A stretch of 64,000 nucleotides of DNA, from positions 2,232,001 through 2,296,000 of the forward strand of contig CM057064.1 in the NCBI GenBank assembly GCA_029945375.1, read 5' to 3'. Shown here piece after piece: positions 42,683 through 54,150 of the stretch. How positions within the stretch are numbered: position 1 is the first letter of the stretch; each line of letters begins with the position of its first letter. The DNA is from Agaricus subrufescens. Taxonomy: Eukaryota > Basidiomycota > Agaricomycetes > Agaricales > Agaricaceae. Under the pieces are notes generated by a model. The model was not told the DNA's origin. It searched no databases and saw only the letters and a program-made list of their open reading frames with translations. A program made the position numbers and the translations under genes.

Positions 42683-43621
42683 CGGGAACCGATGTTCCCG
42701 TCGTAGACATGCAGAGTAACCTCTGCATGTCCCCCGAAAAACCCCCTTATAGTCCAGTGTGCAGGTTCTCCCCCTGCACACCTGGACTTGTGGTATCGTC
42801 CCCTAATCAAAGGTAAGTGCTCAATCATGTTTAAAAAACATAAAATACTCACATCAGCATCCATTCAACTCTCCTCCCTCGCAGAATCCGCATGAGGAGC
42901 CCCCTGTGGCTCCTCAATGCTCCCTTCAAAGCTTCAAGAGCATCCCTCCTCTCAAACCACCCAGGGACAAAATTAGGGGCTCTATGATGTTCTTGAATGC
43001 CCCTGGGTGCGAAATAATACGAAAAGCGCGACATCTTGGGAAGGGGACACCGGTTGGGAGAGGGGGGGGAGGTGATGGGAGGTGATGGGAGGGCCAAACG
43101 AGCGCGGGATCTCGCGCGACGTCGGTCACGCTGAGCACCCGCGCTCACGTCGATGGTCGACGTTCGCGTCGACCATTGAAGTCGTTTGCGAACGACTCCA
43201 ACGAAACGCGACCACTTTGTGGTCGCATTTGAGTCTTCTTATCATCCGGCTCTTGAGGGAGAGCCGGATTTTTTTTGTCCGTTTTTTTTCTTCAGATTCT
43301 GGCAGTCGACGTTCGCGTCGACTGTCAGGGTCGTCTAGCGACCACCCGGACGAAACGCGACCACTCGATGGTCGCGTTTCGTCGTTTGTCTCTTTAGTTT
43401 ATTAAAATAAAAAAAGTATGATTTTCTCAAGTTTAAGTCCGGTAAAACTACCCGGACATACATGTATATTTAAGCCTTAACATATGTACGCCTTTTCCTG
43501 ACATTTTTTGTCAGGAAAAAACGTGCTTAAGACGTTTCTAAAAAATGTGTATTATGTATGGCCCGAACAAATTTAGGAGATTACGCTAACCCCGATCTAG
43601 GGCTAGGATTTTCCCTAGCCC
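42683..43621. repeat. array of at least 14 perfect or near-perfect hairpins
   Basis: Hairpins read directly: 42683-42700, 42706-42731 (11-bp stem, TAAC loop), 42751-42788 (15 bp, one bulge), 42894-42916, 43153-43176 (10 bp, TTCG loop), 43180-43197, 43208-43226, 43244-43269 (10 bp, followed by a T run), 43303-43324 (9 bp, TTCG loop), 43329-43343, 43351-43381 (13 bp), 43437-43457, 43493-43519 (11 bp) and 43600-43621 (8 bp, inside the terminal repeat). The block 43153-43230 is related to 43303-43381, so part of the array is a tandem duplication. The stems differ from one another and sit in the 3' subterminal zone of the CACTA element. Confidence 0.88.
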
Positions 43622-43635
43622 CGGGGCTCACAGTG
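43612..43635 (-). repeat. terminal inverted repeat, right
   Basis: Ends …ccccggggctcacagtg; partner of 37003-37026. Confidence 0.85.
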
Positions 43636-43638
43636 ACA
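43636..43638. repeat. 3-bp target duplication, right (ACA)
   Basis: Same triplet as 37000-37002. Confidence 0.8.
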
Positions 43639-46600
43639 ATAAATGGCTGAGAATTTAGATGAATTTGTTGCAACACGCAAGGCTGCCGCGTTGTTTGAAT
43701 AGTATATGAGATCTGGGCTGCTTGGTGCTGTTCATCTATGCTGTTGCAATTCCGAAATTCATATTGGCTAAAGGGGATGTGGATACTTGGCAGTGGCATT
43801 ATGCTCATGAAAGACTCGGGAAGGGCGGGTACTCCAACTTGACTCATCGAACAGTTTTAGCATGACATTCCCATTTATTAAGTTATCCAGGGCACGTTAT
43901 CTTTGTTGTTACAACTAGCGTTGTACCAATTCAATCCAGTCCAAGGCTCGGAACCGAAACCAGAGCAATTCATATAATTGGGAAGCTCGCATCAGGTGCA
44001 CTATAACAAAAGTGCCTGTGATTCATCATTACCCTGGAGTCTAATATCGTGGTCGGCAAAAGCCGGCCAGAAGGGTTAACCAGTTTTTCAATAGCAATTA
44101 TCTATGGAAGTTGGATCAAGTTGAGTGGTATATCGGTATGGCGCATCTGAAGGGGGGTGACGCTTTTCTTTTCTGTTACAATCTCTTATCTTATTGGAAC
44201 GGCGGAAGGTGCGTACCACCGGACCCCTGAGGGGTAAGTGAAGGGGGACGTGAGGACCGCAGTCCGTCTTTCAAATACGTCGAGCGCGGCAGGCCAAACT
44301 CAGTTATTGAGGGGATGGCTTGAATGGTAGAGATCTCGATCGTGTCAAATTTTCGATTGTTGATCAAAGTGAATCGATAAGGTTCTGGCTTATCGTATAA
44401 CTATACTGACAGGTGGCAGCGTTGTCAATGAACTTTGAATCAATTGAGCCTTTTGTTTATAGGTACGAAGTCAGGCACGTTAAGATCCGTTATAATACTT
44501 TCACTCCCAATAACTATCAGTCTTGGTGGTTGCTACGAAACTGGATATCGATGCAGAAGAGTAAGTCCACGGACGGCATGGAACTTATTGCATCAGGCCA
44601 AGTGTAAGTGGATCAACCCTAACGACGACAAAAAGAGAATACTAATATGTATCCTAGCTAAGAAAGCGATGACATCATTGAGCCCTACCTTGACAGAAGA
44701 TTTTCCCTGGGAGTTTTATCCACCAACAGACCAGGCGCCTGCGCTTTGCCTTCTCCACTGAGCGTCAACACTTCTGATCCCTGTTGCTCGCTATTTCAGA
44801 ATGTGCACACTATGCCTAGTGTTCACTTGTTTTGGCTCTTGTCACTATTACGATAGTGTGTCCGAACTTCAAGCCTGTGGCCGGTTACAATCATACGAAC
44901 GGTGGAGATTCAATCAAAACGAGTGTATTCTGACCGACTTTCTGATGCATCAGATATTCTTGACCATCGCTCGTGGCCCACTGTCGGGAGATTGAAGTGT
45001 CCGTTGATTCTTTGATACACCTAGAGGTTTTGTTATACCCGGTCCTGTTGCTGCATCCTATCGGTCGAGACTGTCCGGGTACAACCAAACGGCCTAGATA
45101 CACCGAGCCCACATCCAGACCAAATATACGACCGTTAAATGTCTTTCACTCAACATGACTAGTACGTCCATCATTCGCCGTTGACTTGGGCAATCAATAA
45201 TGCTCTGCGAGCTACGATCTCAAGACATTTTTGATGGATTTTGACTGATCTGGTGGAGCTGATGAGAGACGTGGACGAACAAATCCAAATACACTCAACA
45301 TCAGGTAATACTTACATGATGCCATTTCGCAGGTGATATCCCTTCCATCAAACATATCATCAGAGGCCGATCAATCTTCTTAAAATAACATTGGTTTGGT
45401 CATAAAGGGGGGACAGACTCATCTCACTTTAACCATCAAATAACTCAAAGCAACCCCAATCCAAATATTTTTAAATTCGAGATACCGATCAACTTCTTTC
45501 GTCGGATCTCGTTGTTTATTCCTGGTTCCAGCGCGCACCTTCTCGCACTGTCACTCCTGCCAAATCTTACTGAACACGTCAGAAGCCAAAGCAACGCTGC
45601 TCCAGAAGCCTCAGGGAGGAGCTCCACCTTCCGGTGAGACGGGAACGAATCGCTGTGAATGGCTTCTCTCACGATGGATATCGGGAAGTCACTACCCACG
45701 TAGCCACCTTCTCACACTTTGTCTCTGGTTTCACGTATTTTTGAAAATTCAGGGATCACATCGTAATCATCGCGATTATGCCTGCTATTTGGATGTTCCT
45801 CCACCGAAATGGTCGATCATTCTTGATGCGTCTGAACCAGTCACTAGGTTTGGAATGATAAAGAGCAAAGACTAGGCGGTTGCAAGGGCCGTTCTTACCA
45901 TTTCAGCATCCTTCATTCTCTACATTTTATTTCTTGATCAATCAGAACCGCTCTTATGCTGATCAGACCCGCGTGAAGAGAATCCAATTTGTAACCAAAG
46001 GTAGGACAACAAGCCGAAAAATTTCCCCGCTGAAAATGTCGTACGAGTGAGTAGATCAGATTCGTTAGTGTGTGTTAATGGACATAGGAAGGTGGAGGAA
46101 CGGTCCGATAGGCGTTATTGCGGTGAGATCTATTAACGTTGGTGATTGATCGTTTTTTCTTCTAAGCTTTAAGCTCATTATGCCAATGATTTTGTGTTCC
46201 GCTCGAGAGCGGACTTGTAAACAGGCTACAATTATTTGACTGGTAACCGTTACACCAAAAAGGTAGTGACAGCACATCCTATGGTATCCTGCTGCGATAG
46301 AGGTTTTTTTTTTGAAATCAGATTGTATAAAGCGCTGTCCGGTCGCGTAGCGCTCTCGACCTTCAGTCGAGATTTAAGTATTTAAAACATGTAGTATCAC
46401 GAGACAACATTTGTGGAAAATAAATAAAAGATTACATGCGAGTATCATGAGACAGCGAGACTAGAAGGAGGGAAAGAAAAAACACGGGGTCATAAATACG
46501 AGACGAGGGAGGGGCGGGGGAATAGAATAAGGAGAGAATTAATGTTGCCACTACTCTGATCCTCGAATGACGTACCATGAACATTCATTGAGTATGTGAT

Positions 46601-47245
46601 GTCTCGTTCCTGCAGCTTAAAAGGCACCTGTGAGGGCACCAACCCTTTGATGGGAGAAGACTTTACCAAGAGTGCCAATCCCCGAAGGTCTGCTGTTGAC
46701 CTCTTGAGTCCCCAACCCAGTAGCTTGGAAACAACTTAAGCCAAGAAATGAGTTCTTATCTCAACTTGACCGACAGTGGATTTTGTACTCTCGAGCCATA
46801 AGCGCATTTTCCGACACTTATGCTACGGCCCAGCATATTTCAGCCTTCCCGTTACTCTACAGCCGGTTCATCATGACATAGTCCCGGATCCCCGTGATAA
46901 CTGTAGAGCTCACTGCCTTGCCTACACGATTACCAGATTGGTTAATAGAGTGCCAATCCCAGTCTGCTGTTAACCTCCGTATGGAGTGCCAAACCTGGTC
47001 TGCTGTTACCTCTAATCTGGAGTTACTGACGTGTCAGACTAACGACCTTGAGTTTCCTCAAGGTAGTGGGTGTCCTATTCCATAGAGTGCCAATCCCTAG
47101 AGTAGGTCTGCTGTTACCTCTATGGTCGGATTGTTATTACTCCCCATTCCCACTTTTACCGTCGCCTATCTTTAAAAAAAGTCCCTTGCGGGAACCCCAT
47201 ATGGACCTAGGCGCCCACTAGCCCTCGGTTAATCTTGACACCAAA
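43639..47245. other. gene-poor region
   Basis: 3.6 kb with no gene I can defend. A few short plus-strand readings at 44413-45160 (for example NYQSWWLLRNWISMQK and EDFPWEFYPPTDQAP) look faintly coding but do not join into a model. From 46669 to 47130 a motif of the form gagtgccaatcc…ggtctgctgttacctct recurs four times (about 46670, 46948, 46985, 47084). Confidence 0.35.
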
Positions 47246-47498
47246 TGTCGTCTCTGTCTACGTGAGGGAACGTCAGAGTCGGACAGTGCCAAGACACTGA
47301 GCAAGCCACCCGGGAGTCAATGGAGTTTGGCATATATAGCACGCTTGAGCTGCGCGCCGAAGCGCCGAACGCCTCAGGCCCTTGCCACAAGAACCAACCT
47401 GTGACTATGCCTCCCGACAGGACACTAGCCGCTACGTGGCTTTGATAACCCAGGTGGCCTCTGGGACGCTGCAATAGAATAACGATATGTATGTGTCA
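47246..47498 (-). mobile_element. candidate solo LTR with adjoining leader
   Basis: On the minus strand a 253-bp stretch starts TGACAC and ends ACGACA (TG…CA). It holds a TATA-like box (gctatatatg) and is followed two bases later by TGGTGTCAAG, a plausible tRNA primer-binding site. The iterated motif at 46669-47130 would then be untranslated leader. No second LTR, gag or pol was found, so this is only a candidate relic. Confidence 0.33.
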
Positions 47499-47583
47499 TA
47501 AACTTCATGCCTACGATCCTGCGTCCAATTGATTAAATACATATGGACATCACAATACACGACTAGTAAATTCAAATCACGAC

Positions 47584-49125
47584 CTACTTACTCCTCGCCG
47601 TCATCCTTCTCGCCTTCCCGGGTCTCTGTTTCTTACCACCTTTACCACCTTTCTTGCCAACACCGCCGCCGGGGCCTTTCTTCCCTCTTCCACCACCGAA
47701 AGCGAAATTATCTGTTGATTCTTTTGTATTCTGTTTTGATCTCCTACCAGCACCTCCGAAACCGAATTTTTTGTCACGAGCGTTACGAGGCATACGGGAC
47801 TTTTGAGACGAGGAAGAGGATTTGTTACGTTTAGAAGGACGATCGGAAATGGCATCTTCAACTGCGACATCGAAATCCTCTCCTTCGTCGCCTTTCGAGT
47901 TGTCGAGCATGTCTTTGCGTTCTAAAATTAAAAAAGGACAAGATTGAGTTAGGGGGAAAAAGAAAATAATTGAGGAAAGAGATATACTTCGCTTTAGGTT
48001 TTTTAGTCTATCCTCCATATCCTTCTTGTCCCTCTCCCTCTCTTTTAGTTTCTCCATCTGTACTTGTTTACCAAACTTCTTCCCTTCCCTCTCTTTTCTC
48101 TTTTCCTCGCTCTTTTTGATACTGGCGGACTCGTTTAATAGTCTTTGACGGATACGTTCCATGTGAGAGTCGGATTTGACCATTTCGGCGAAATAATCTG
48201 AGGGGCGGGTGAATGGGAGTTTGTGTTTGATGGAGAGGGTGTGTGCGGTTTGGGCGCTGTGGAGAGCTTGTTTGTAACTGTAAAAAAGAAGGTATTAGGG
48301 AGTGTGTTGCTGAGGAGAGGGAGAAAGGAAGACGTACAATGCAAGTTCGCGGTTGAGGTCGTCGTTTACGTCGACTTCAATTTTTTGAGGATAAGTTAAG
48401 ACGAGGGTTTCTGTCCATGGTAATGAAGGATCTAATTGGATGTTTTGACGGATACGTTCGAGAGCGACCTAGTGATAGTGTTAAATGGGGTTGAGGAAGG
48501 AAATTGAATGGAGTTGAAGCATACGTACTTGGTTGTCGATTTCGAGTTTTTGTTTGGGTACGGTGTCTTCATCGATGAATGATTCGATTTCGTCGAGGGG
48601 TATTTCGTCATGATCTTCTTCCTCGTCTTCTTGTTCTTCGTCTGTACTTGGAGAACTAGTCGTTGTCGGTTTGACTAGTGAAATATCATTCTCCTCGTCC
48701 TCATCTGAGATATCTTCTTCCTCTTCATCATCACCGCCGCCCTCTTGCTCCTCTTCATCACCGCTTTCCTCTTCGTCCTCACCTTCATCTTCTTCATCGG
48801 CCATACCCCTTAACTGGGCTCTATCAAAATCATCTAACCCATCTTCACCTAACAGCTTCACGAGCCTCTCCATTCCTTCTTGATCAACACCGTCGTAATC
48901 ACTATCGGAATCTTCATCCTCCTCCTCCTCTTCGTCGCCAGAATCACTACCAAAGTTGCCCTCCTCCTCTTCTGCCTCTTGGTCTACCTCACTGTCTTCG
49001 TCTATACTTGGCTGAGGTGATGCAACTGCTTTAGTTTTTTTGTCTTTGTTTTGTGATTTGGGTTTGAGTAGTTGGGATTCTGAGGCGGAGGATACTGTTG
49101 CTTTTGACTTGGACTTTTTAGTCAT
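47584..49125 (-). CDS. EBP2: rRNA-processing protein EBP2
   Basis: Nucleolar protein needed for 27S pre-rRNA processing and 60S subunit assembly. The ATG at 49123-49125 gives MTKKSKSKATVSS, then long Asp/Glu tracts, then GMERLVKLLGEDGLDDFDR. The conserved EBP2 core follows over several exons: LEIDNQ|VALERIRQNIQLDPSLPWTE, LNRELALYKQALHSA, LPFTRPSDYFAEMVKSD, MERIRQRLLNE, KKFGKQVQMEKLKERERDKK, MLDNSKG and the glycine/lysine-rich tail (KKFGFGGAGRRSKQN, GKARRMTARSK). The stop is at 47584-47586. Length and order agree with the family. The strongly acidic N-terminus makes spurious open frames on the opposite strand. Confidence 0.93.
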
Positions 49126-49377
49126 GGTAGTGCCTGGGTAGGTTCGAGGTAGTTATGAGGACATTCGATGTTTTCGGTAAGCTCTCGGAATTGAATTTTT
49201 TGGGAAGGTGTTGACTTTGGAACATAACAGATACAAACACAATATTCGGGAGAACTGCGGAGATGAGAAGAACGATAAAAATAAATTAGGGCCGTGATAA
49301 GAGAGCGCTACAGTAATGTACACATCAATATACACTACCTACAAAGGTCCATGGATCTGTCATGCATGCAGCCATGA

Positions 49378-50499
49378 TCACAGCCGATGGACTGTCAGGA
49401 CGGCAACTCGGCCGTCTTGCTCGATACCGTGATTAACACCTAGATGATTCGGTCAAAAGTATATTGCATGAAGTGAAAGATGATTACCTTCGCTTCCTGC
49501 TTCGAGGAGATCAGTGCGCCAATCTACTTCCGCTTTCCAAAATTTGCCCCTCCAACTCCCCCCAGAAGTGGCGCGTTGGACGATGTAATCACGGCCTATG
49601 ATAGATTTAGATTGGTGATGTTTAGATAATGTATCCACGCACCGAGGTTATAACCATTCGGGACAATGGTGTGGTGGCGTCTGTAGTCCTGTGTGATACA
49701 AGTAAAAATAGGTCGAGCAAGAGTATGTCAAATGGGGATGTTCGAGGCAAACACCTACATATTCTTTGGACGCACTAAAGAAGCATATCACACGTGTGTA
49801 AGCCCGCCTGAAACGCCGAGTAAAGGGGAACGAAAATTTTACCCAATAAACCATGCCCCGCTGTTGGCCATGGAACCGTTTTGCTTCCACGCACGAAAGT
49901 GGTGTCCGCCTGGAACAGATATTAGATGGGAGACTGCTTGTCGGTGTTTATGCGACATGCCTGCGACACTTTCCCAGCAAGTGCCAATGATTGGGAAGTA
50001 GGCTTGACGAGCGAGAAATTGTTCGACTTTGCGACCGTCGCCATCGCCTAAATTAGCCTCATGTCTATTGCCGTAATGAAGGCCCAAGCATTCCTCTGAG
50101 AATCCTATAGACCTCGAGATGGGATGAGGAGCGAATTATGAGAGATTTGGAAATTTTTACTTTGCATAGTTGTGAATTCCGTCTTCGGTGAGAATGAACG
50201 GATCCGAGTTCCCTGAAATAATGACGTTTAGTGGTTCTCCGTAATCCTCAAAGGTGAACTGCAGCGCTCGTCAATACATTGTGATCGATAGGCATTAAGG
50301 TAGAACGCACATCAAGCATCTGGCCGCCGCCTATTCTAGGGTCGTACCAGCCGGCCGAGTCGTATATTCTACCCTGCGGGATGTGGTTGTGGCCGAAGAG
50401 ATTCCATAGGGTCCTGATGTCGAGAAGGACGGGAAAGACGGGAATAGCGAGGGCGCTGGAGGCGCTGGACAAGATGGCAAGCCAGAAATGGGGGATCAT
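49378..50499 (-). CDS. putative secreted protein of unknown function
   Basis: About seven exons. The start at 50497-50499 gives a clear signal peptide (MIPHFWLAILSSASSALA); an in-frame ATG at 50571 would bury it and is less likely. Exons then encode DIRTLWNLFGHNHIPQGRIY, DPRIGGGQMLD, a 45-nt intron, LQFTFEDYGEPLNVIISGNS with DPFILTEDGIHNY, FSEECLGLHYGNRHEANLGD, QAYFPIIGTCWES, GGHHFRAWKQNG with ANSGAWFIG, RHHTIVPNGYNLG, GRDYIVQRATSGGSWRGKFW and the end NHGIEQDGRVAVLTVHRL before the TGA at 49378-49380. The pattern looks like a conserved fungal secretory family, but I cannot name a domain or reaction. It is divergent from AVL9. Confidence 0.72.
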
Positions 50500-50663
50500 G
50501 GGAGGGAGGAAGGGAGGTGTTTGATATTTATTCGGACATGGCGGAACGGGGCACCAGCCTTCGCACTGCACTGTGTTAATTGCATTATGTAATCCTGCTT
50601 ATGTCATCGAGCATGGTATCTGTTGCCCAGTCTACACCCACCCTCTCCGGAAAAACATACACT
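50500..50663. promoter_or_regulatory. divergent promoter, secreted protein/AVL9
   Basis: 164 bp between the preferred start codons of the two divergent genes. It also contains alternative in-frame ATGs of each (50571 leftward; 50580, 50601 and 50613 rightward), so the true starts may differ. Confidence 0.4.
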
Positions 50664-53600
50664 ATGGATCTGCCCCCCGTCTCCCCCACCGCCGCCGTTC
50701 CTCACCAGCACGACCACGACTCGGACGCAGACACCGCCTCCCAGCGCTCCATCTCCCTCGACTCCCCGCCCCGCTCTCCTCGGACAGATGCACACAACTT
50801 TCTCGCCAACCCTGGCGCCTTTCTCCGTTCGGACGACAAGCGCGAGTCCAAGCAGTCCACCGCTGACACCGACTTTAGCTCTGACACGGACGAGATGAGC
50901 ATGTACAAACACAGGGCGTCTGTCGTTGCAGAGACTCCAGATACCACCGCCCCACCTTCCATCTTCGAAGAGGAGCCGCTTACAGCGACGAAGGAGTCCA
51001 TCAATGCTCCCTTGGGCTTACCCTCTTCGGCATCGTCAATTCATACCCCCACTGCAACAACATACCCGCCCACTCCACCGGCACGCGACGATACCGTATC
51101 AATTTCTTCAATGACATCAACTACTTCGTCACGCAAAGCACGGCCTGAATCTCTTCTTGTCAACCCTCCTGAAGGACTTCTGGTCCTGGGCATTGCTCTG
51201 GTCGATTTTAATCATCTGGTTGGTCATTTGTCGTTATTACAGAACATATTTTGATGCTGCCTGCAGGTTGGTCCCCGTGTGGAATGGTCAAGAGGTGATA
51301 TTTTTGATGACGAAGAAGTTGCCAAGATACTGCCTTTCCTCGCACTTCCCGATGGCGCTCACCTAGTCGGTCTTCTTTTCTCCTCCTCTTTCGTGTCCAT
51401 TGAAAGCTGCATAGTCATCTGAAGATTATTCGTATTTCCACCTTGTCCCCCCCGGGCTTAATACCACGACTATTTTTGGCATATCGCAAGTCTAATTTAC
51501 GGTCAAGATCTATATCACAGGCTTATATATGCGCTCTGGTTCTTAGGTGTAATCAACAAATTGCTTCGAAATCACTACTCGTCAAAGACCCTGATGTGAC
51601 TCGCTCGATAGTCCAAAAGGCTGTGGTTGTTTTGGCCTCTAAACCCGTTTTTGGCCCTATTCGGTATGCTCACTTCCCTCGGCGATGAATCTATAGCGAA
51701 GATCAACCACCATAGGGACAAGTTACGGGTAGTGACAACGGCTCTGTTCCAGCAAAGGCACGTCACTCTATTTTCTCCTGCTCGTGGCTTATATCTCATC
51801 CATCTATAGAGACTTTACGGATATCAGCATATTGGACATCTTCGCCGTTAATTTGGAACCGAGTCTGAGAGGACAACTGACGGAAAGTGGATTGTACATG
51901 GGTGAGTGTCGCGCCTTCCTCTTGAAACCGTTCACTAAACCAATCTACAGGTACAAGCTTGTGAGTATCTTCCGCTTGTCTTTCGACGCTGCATTATCAT
52001 ACTTGATTAGACGCGAGTTTGTCCACACCTTCCGGCATCGTACACTTATACTTGTAAAGGCATTAATACTTCAGAAACGGGTTGGTGCTACTCTGCTGGT
52101 TTTTCTGCCTCGTCCTCACCGTTTATAGATTATGTTTTATGGTCACCCTGTAGAACGACTATGTACATACCAATATTCCCTAATATCTTTGCTACCTGGT
52201 AAGCGTTTCAACCTCCTTGAAACGACGATCCTCTGACGCCTATGTTAGGTTTGTTACAAAATCTGGAGGATTGTGGTTCCCCACCCCTCTCTAATCGAGC
52301 ATCAACACTGTCACGGCCTAATTCTTTGAAGACATCTGATCATAAGAGCATGTTGGCTTTCTTGGGGATGCCACTAGACGTGTTCGGCAAGGTAAGTTCT
52401 GCCAGCACTAGTACTATAGTCACTTACCTCATTTGGTTATTCTACAAATAGGACGCATTTTTCCAGCCTTATCTTCCGCTTCAGCAGTTAGATATGCTGA
52501 CTGGTACGCCTAGTTGGTTGTGCGGGAGCACAAATTCAATTGTGACCCAACAGAAGGAAATTGATTTGTTTGTGGATGTGCGTTTTAAGAATCTCCTTCC
52601 CCTTCAAAATTGTTTTGTGGCTCATTACATTGCTAGACTGAGACTGGGATGATCGAGATTCGCAATCCGAGATTGGAGCGTGCAGTAGCATTAACTGCGG
52701 CAGATCGTAAATGGATGGATGATATTGTAAATGATGTGAATGCGAATTGGGACGGCGAGGGCCCTGGCAAGACACCAAGCATGCAGTGCGTCACTCCACT
52801 ATGTTTCATTGGTGTTTGACCAAGTTACTGATTGAAGAGTCAGTTTCAAAGGTAGTGATGATTATTTAAGAACCAAAGTGCGTGGCTTCATCCTGTTCTG
52901 CTACGGAATGCTAATAAACTAGCTTAGTTCGAGGAATATATATCGGCTGCGCTGTCGTCGGTCAAGTATCGAGACTTTGTAATGAAAGGTGAAGGGAATG
53001 GCGTGTTAATCACGGGTGGAACAGGTGTGTCCCTAGTGCATATCGGCTGTACAGCGTAGTTCTGACAACTCTCTTATCAGGTGGTGACGTGGCAAGCATG
53101 GAAGATTTTAATTCATTATGGATATCCGAATTCCGAAGTACCAATGCATATGCAGTCTGGGACCGCGTCACGGATCCAGTAATTTTCGATATCATCGAAC
53201 CACGGTGAGTCTATCCATCACCTTCACCAGGCATGAGCCTATCAAATTAATATATACCTAGACACCCATGTACAGAAAAGCCATCAGTAGTAGCCGATTT
53301 TGGTTTACGGCTACATGAAGGTATTCAGGATCTCAAGCTTGAACAACAATTAGCACCTGCTCGAGAGGCCATGGCTAGAACATTCGCAACTGGATCAACA
53401 AATTTCTTCAAAGCTGTAGAAGGAGTAAAGGGACGGTGGCGACAGCCCAGTACTGGCTCAACAGCCACCGCGGCTTCAACAGATGTATCAGGTCTGAGTA
53501 CACCCATTGAGGTGTCAAAATCGGATCTGGAAACTCAACACCTCAAAGCAGGGCGAGACTCTATGGGATCACCTCAATCAACACCAGCAAGATCGTTTTC

Positions 53601-54150
53601 GTTTTTCTCATCAGCCGCACCGACGTCGCCGCCTGGTACGGCCACTGTTAATAGCCCTACGGCCGGTTTCCAAGATCATGTGAGAACTGCCTCTATGACG
53701 GCGTCTACAGCTGCTTCTACTGCAGCGACCAATCTGTCGACTTGGGGTGCCGGCATTGGATCATTCTTCTCGTCCAAGTTGGCTAGAACCAAGTCGACTG
53801 ACGCCACTACGACCCCCACGCAACAACAACAGAAACCGCTACCACCAAGCGCTATGGATTTGAAATCTTCGACCTCGCTCCCTCCCTTACCGTCCATGAC
53901 TGTCAATTCTCCGACAACATCGACGTCGGCTAACTCTGGTAGTATGAACTCCAGCACTATATCTTCGGTTACGTCATCGTCGTCGGGCACAGTTCGGACA
54001 CCTGTTGTTGATGGAGATGCGCGTGTTGTATCGATAATGACGGGAGCGTCATTGAAGGATAGTAGGAGTAGTATTGGACAGAAAAAGGTGGTTGAGGATG
54101 AAGTTTCTGAAGGGACAAGTGAGACGATGTATAGTGGTGTGGCGTTGTAG
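50664..54150 (+). CDS. AVL9: AVL9-like DENN-domain protein (late secretory pathway)
   Basis: Avl9-family protein, a DENN-related factor acting in late exocytic transport. The start at 50664 (MDLPPVSPTAAVPHQ) begins a disordered Ser/Pro-rich N-terminus. The AVL9 domain follows over about twelve exons: LGIALVDFNHL|VGPRVEWSRGD, EVAKILPFLALPDGAHL, DYSYFHLVPP, LLVKDPDVTRSIVQKAVVVL, ASKPVFGPIR, DFTDISILDIF, NLEPSLRGQLTESGLYMG, LVHTFRHRTLILVKAL, MFYGHPVERLCTYQYSLISL, MLAFLGMPLDVFGKDAFFQP, WLCGSTNSIVTQQKEIDL, ADRKWMDDIVNDVN, GSDDYLRTKFEEYISAALSS, FNSLWISEFRSTNAYAVWDR and DPVIFDIIEPRHPC. The C-terminal exon (about 53265-54150) is long, Ser/Thr-rich and disordered. All introns have GT-AG ends and no disabling change was found. 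Confidence 0.9.

Larger units (their letters stand above)
37003..43635. mobile_element. CACTA/EnSpm-type DNA transposon, non-autonomous, with cargo genes
   Basis: A 6,633-bp element defined by inverted ends starting CACTG, a flanking ACA duplication and an internal gene with tnp2-type transposon domains. From left to right it holds a minus-strand cargo gene (37279-38154), a repeat-rich spacer, a plus-strand cargo gene (39313-39962), a tnp2-like gene relic lacking the DDE core (40640-42246) and a 3' subterminal zone packed with hairpins (42683-43621). Lacking the catalytic core it should depend on a relative elsewhere for movement. In plants and fungi, CACTA elements often have repeat-rich subterminal regions that bind transposase; here these are individual hairpins instead of one iterated motif. 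Superfamily assignment rests on the ends, duplication size and C-terminal domain. Confidence 0.82.

Noticed and set aside
42683..43621. Hairpin array as mitochondrial double-hairpin elements inserted in the nucleus
   Set aside because: No mitochondrial genes or codon use nearby, and the array lies inside defined CACTA ends; the transposon explanation is simpler.
44413..45160. Possible multi-exon gene with short readings
   Set aside because: The pieces could not be joined with consistent phases and no family was recognised.
46669..47130. Four spaced direct repeats considered as a CRISPR-like array
   Set aside because: Repeats are imperfect, spacing is irregular and the host is a eukaryote.
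48671..49034. Ser- and His/Pro-rich ORFs on the plus strand
   Set aside because: Antisense of the Asp/Glu-rich tract of EBP2; pure codon complement effects.
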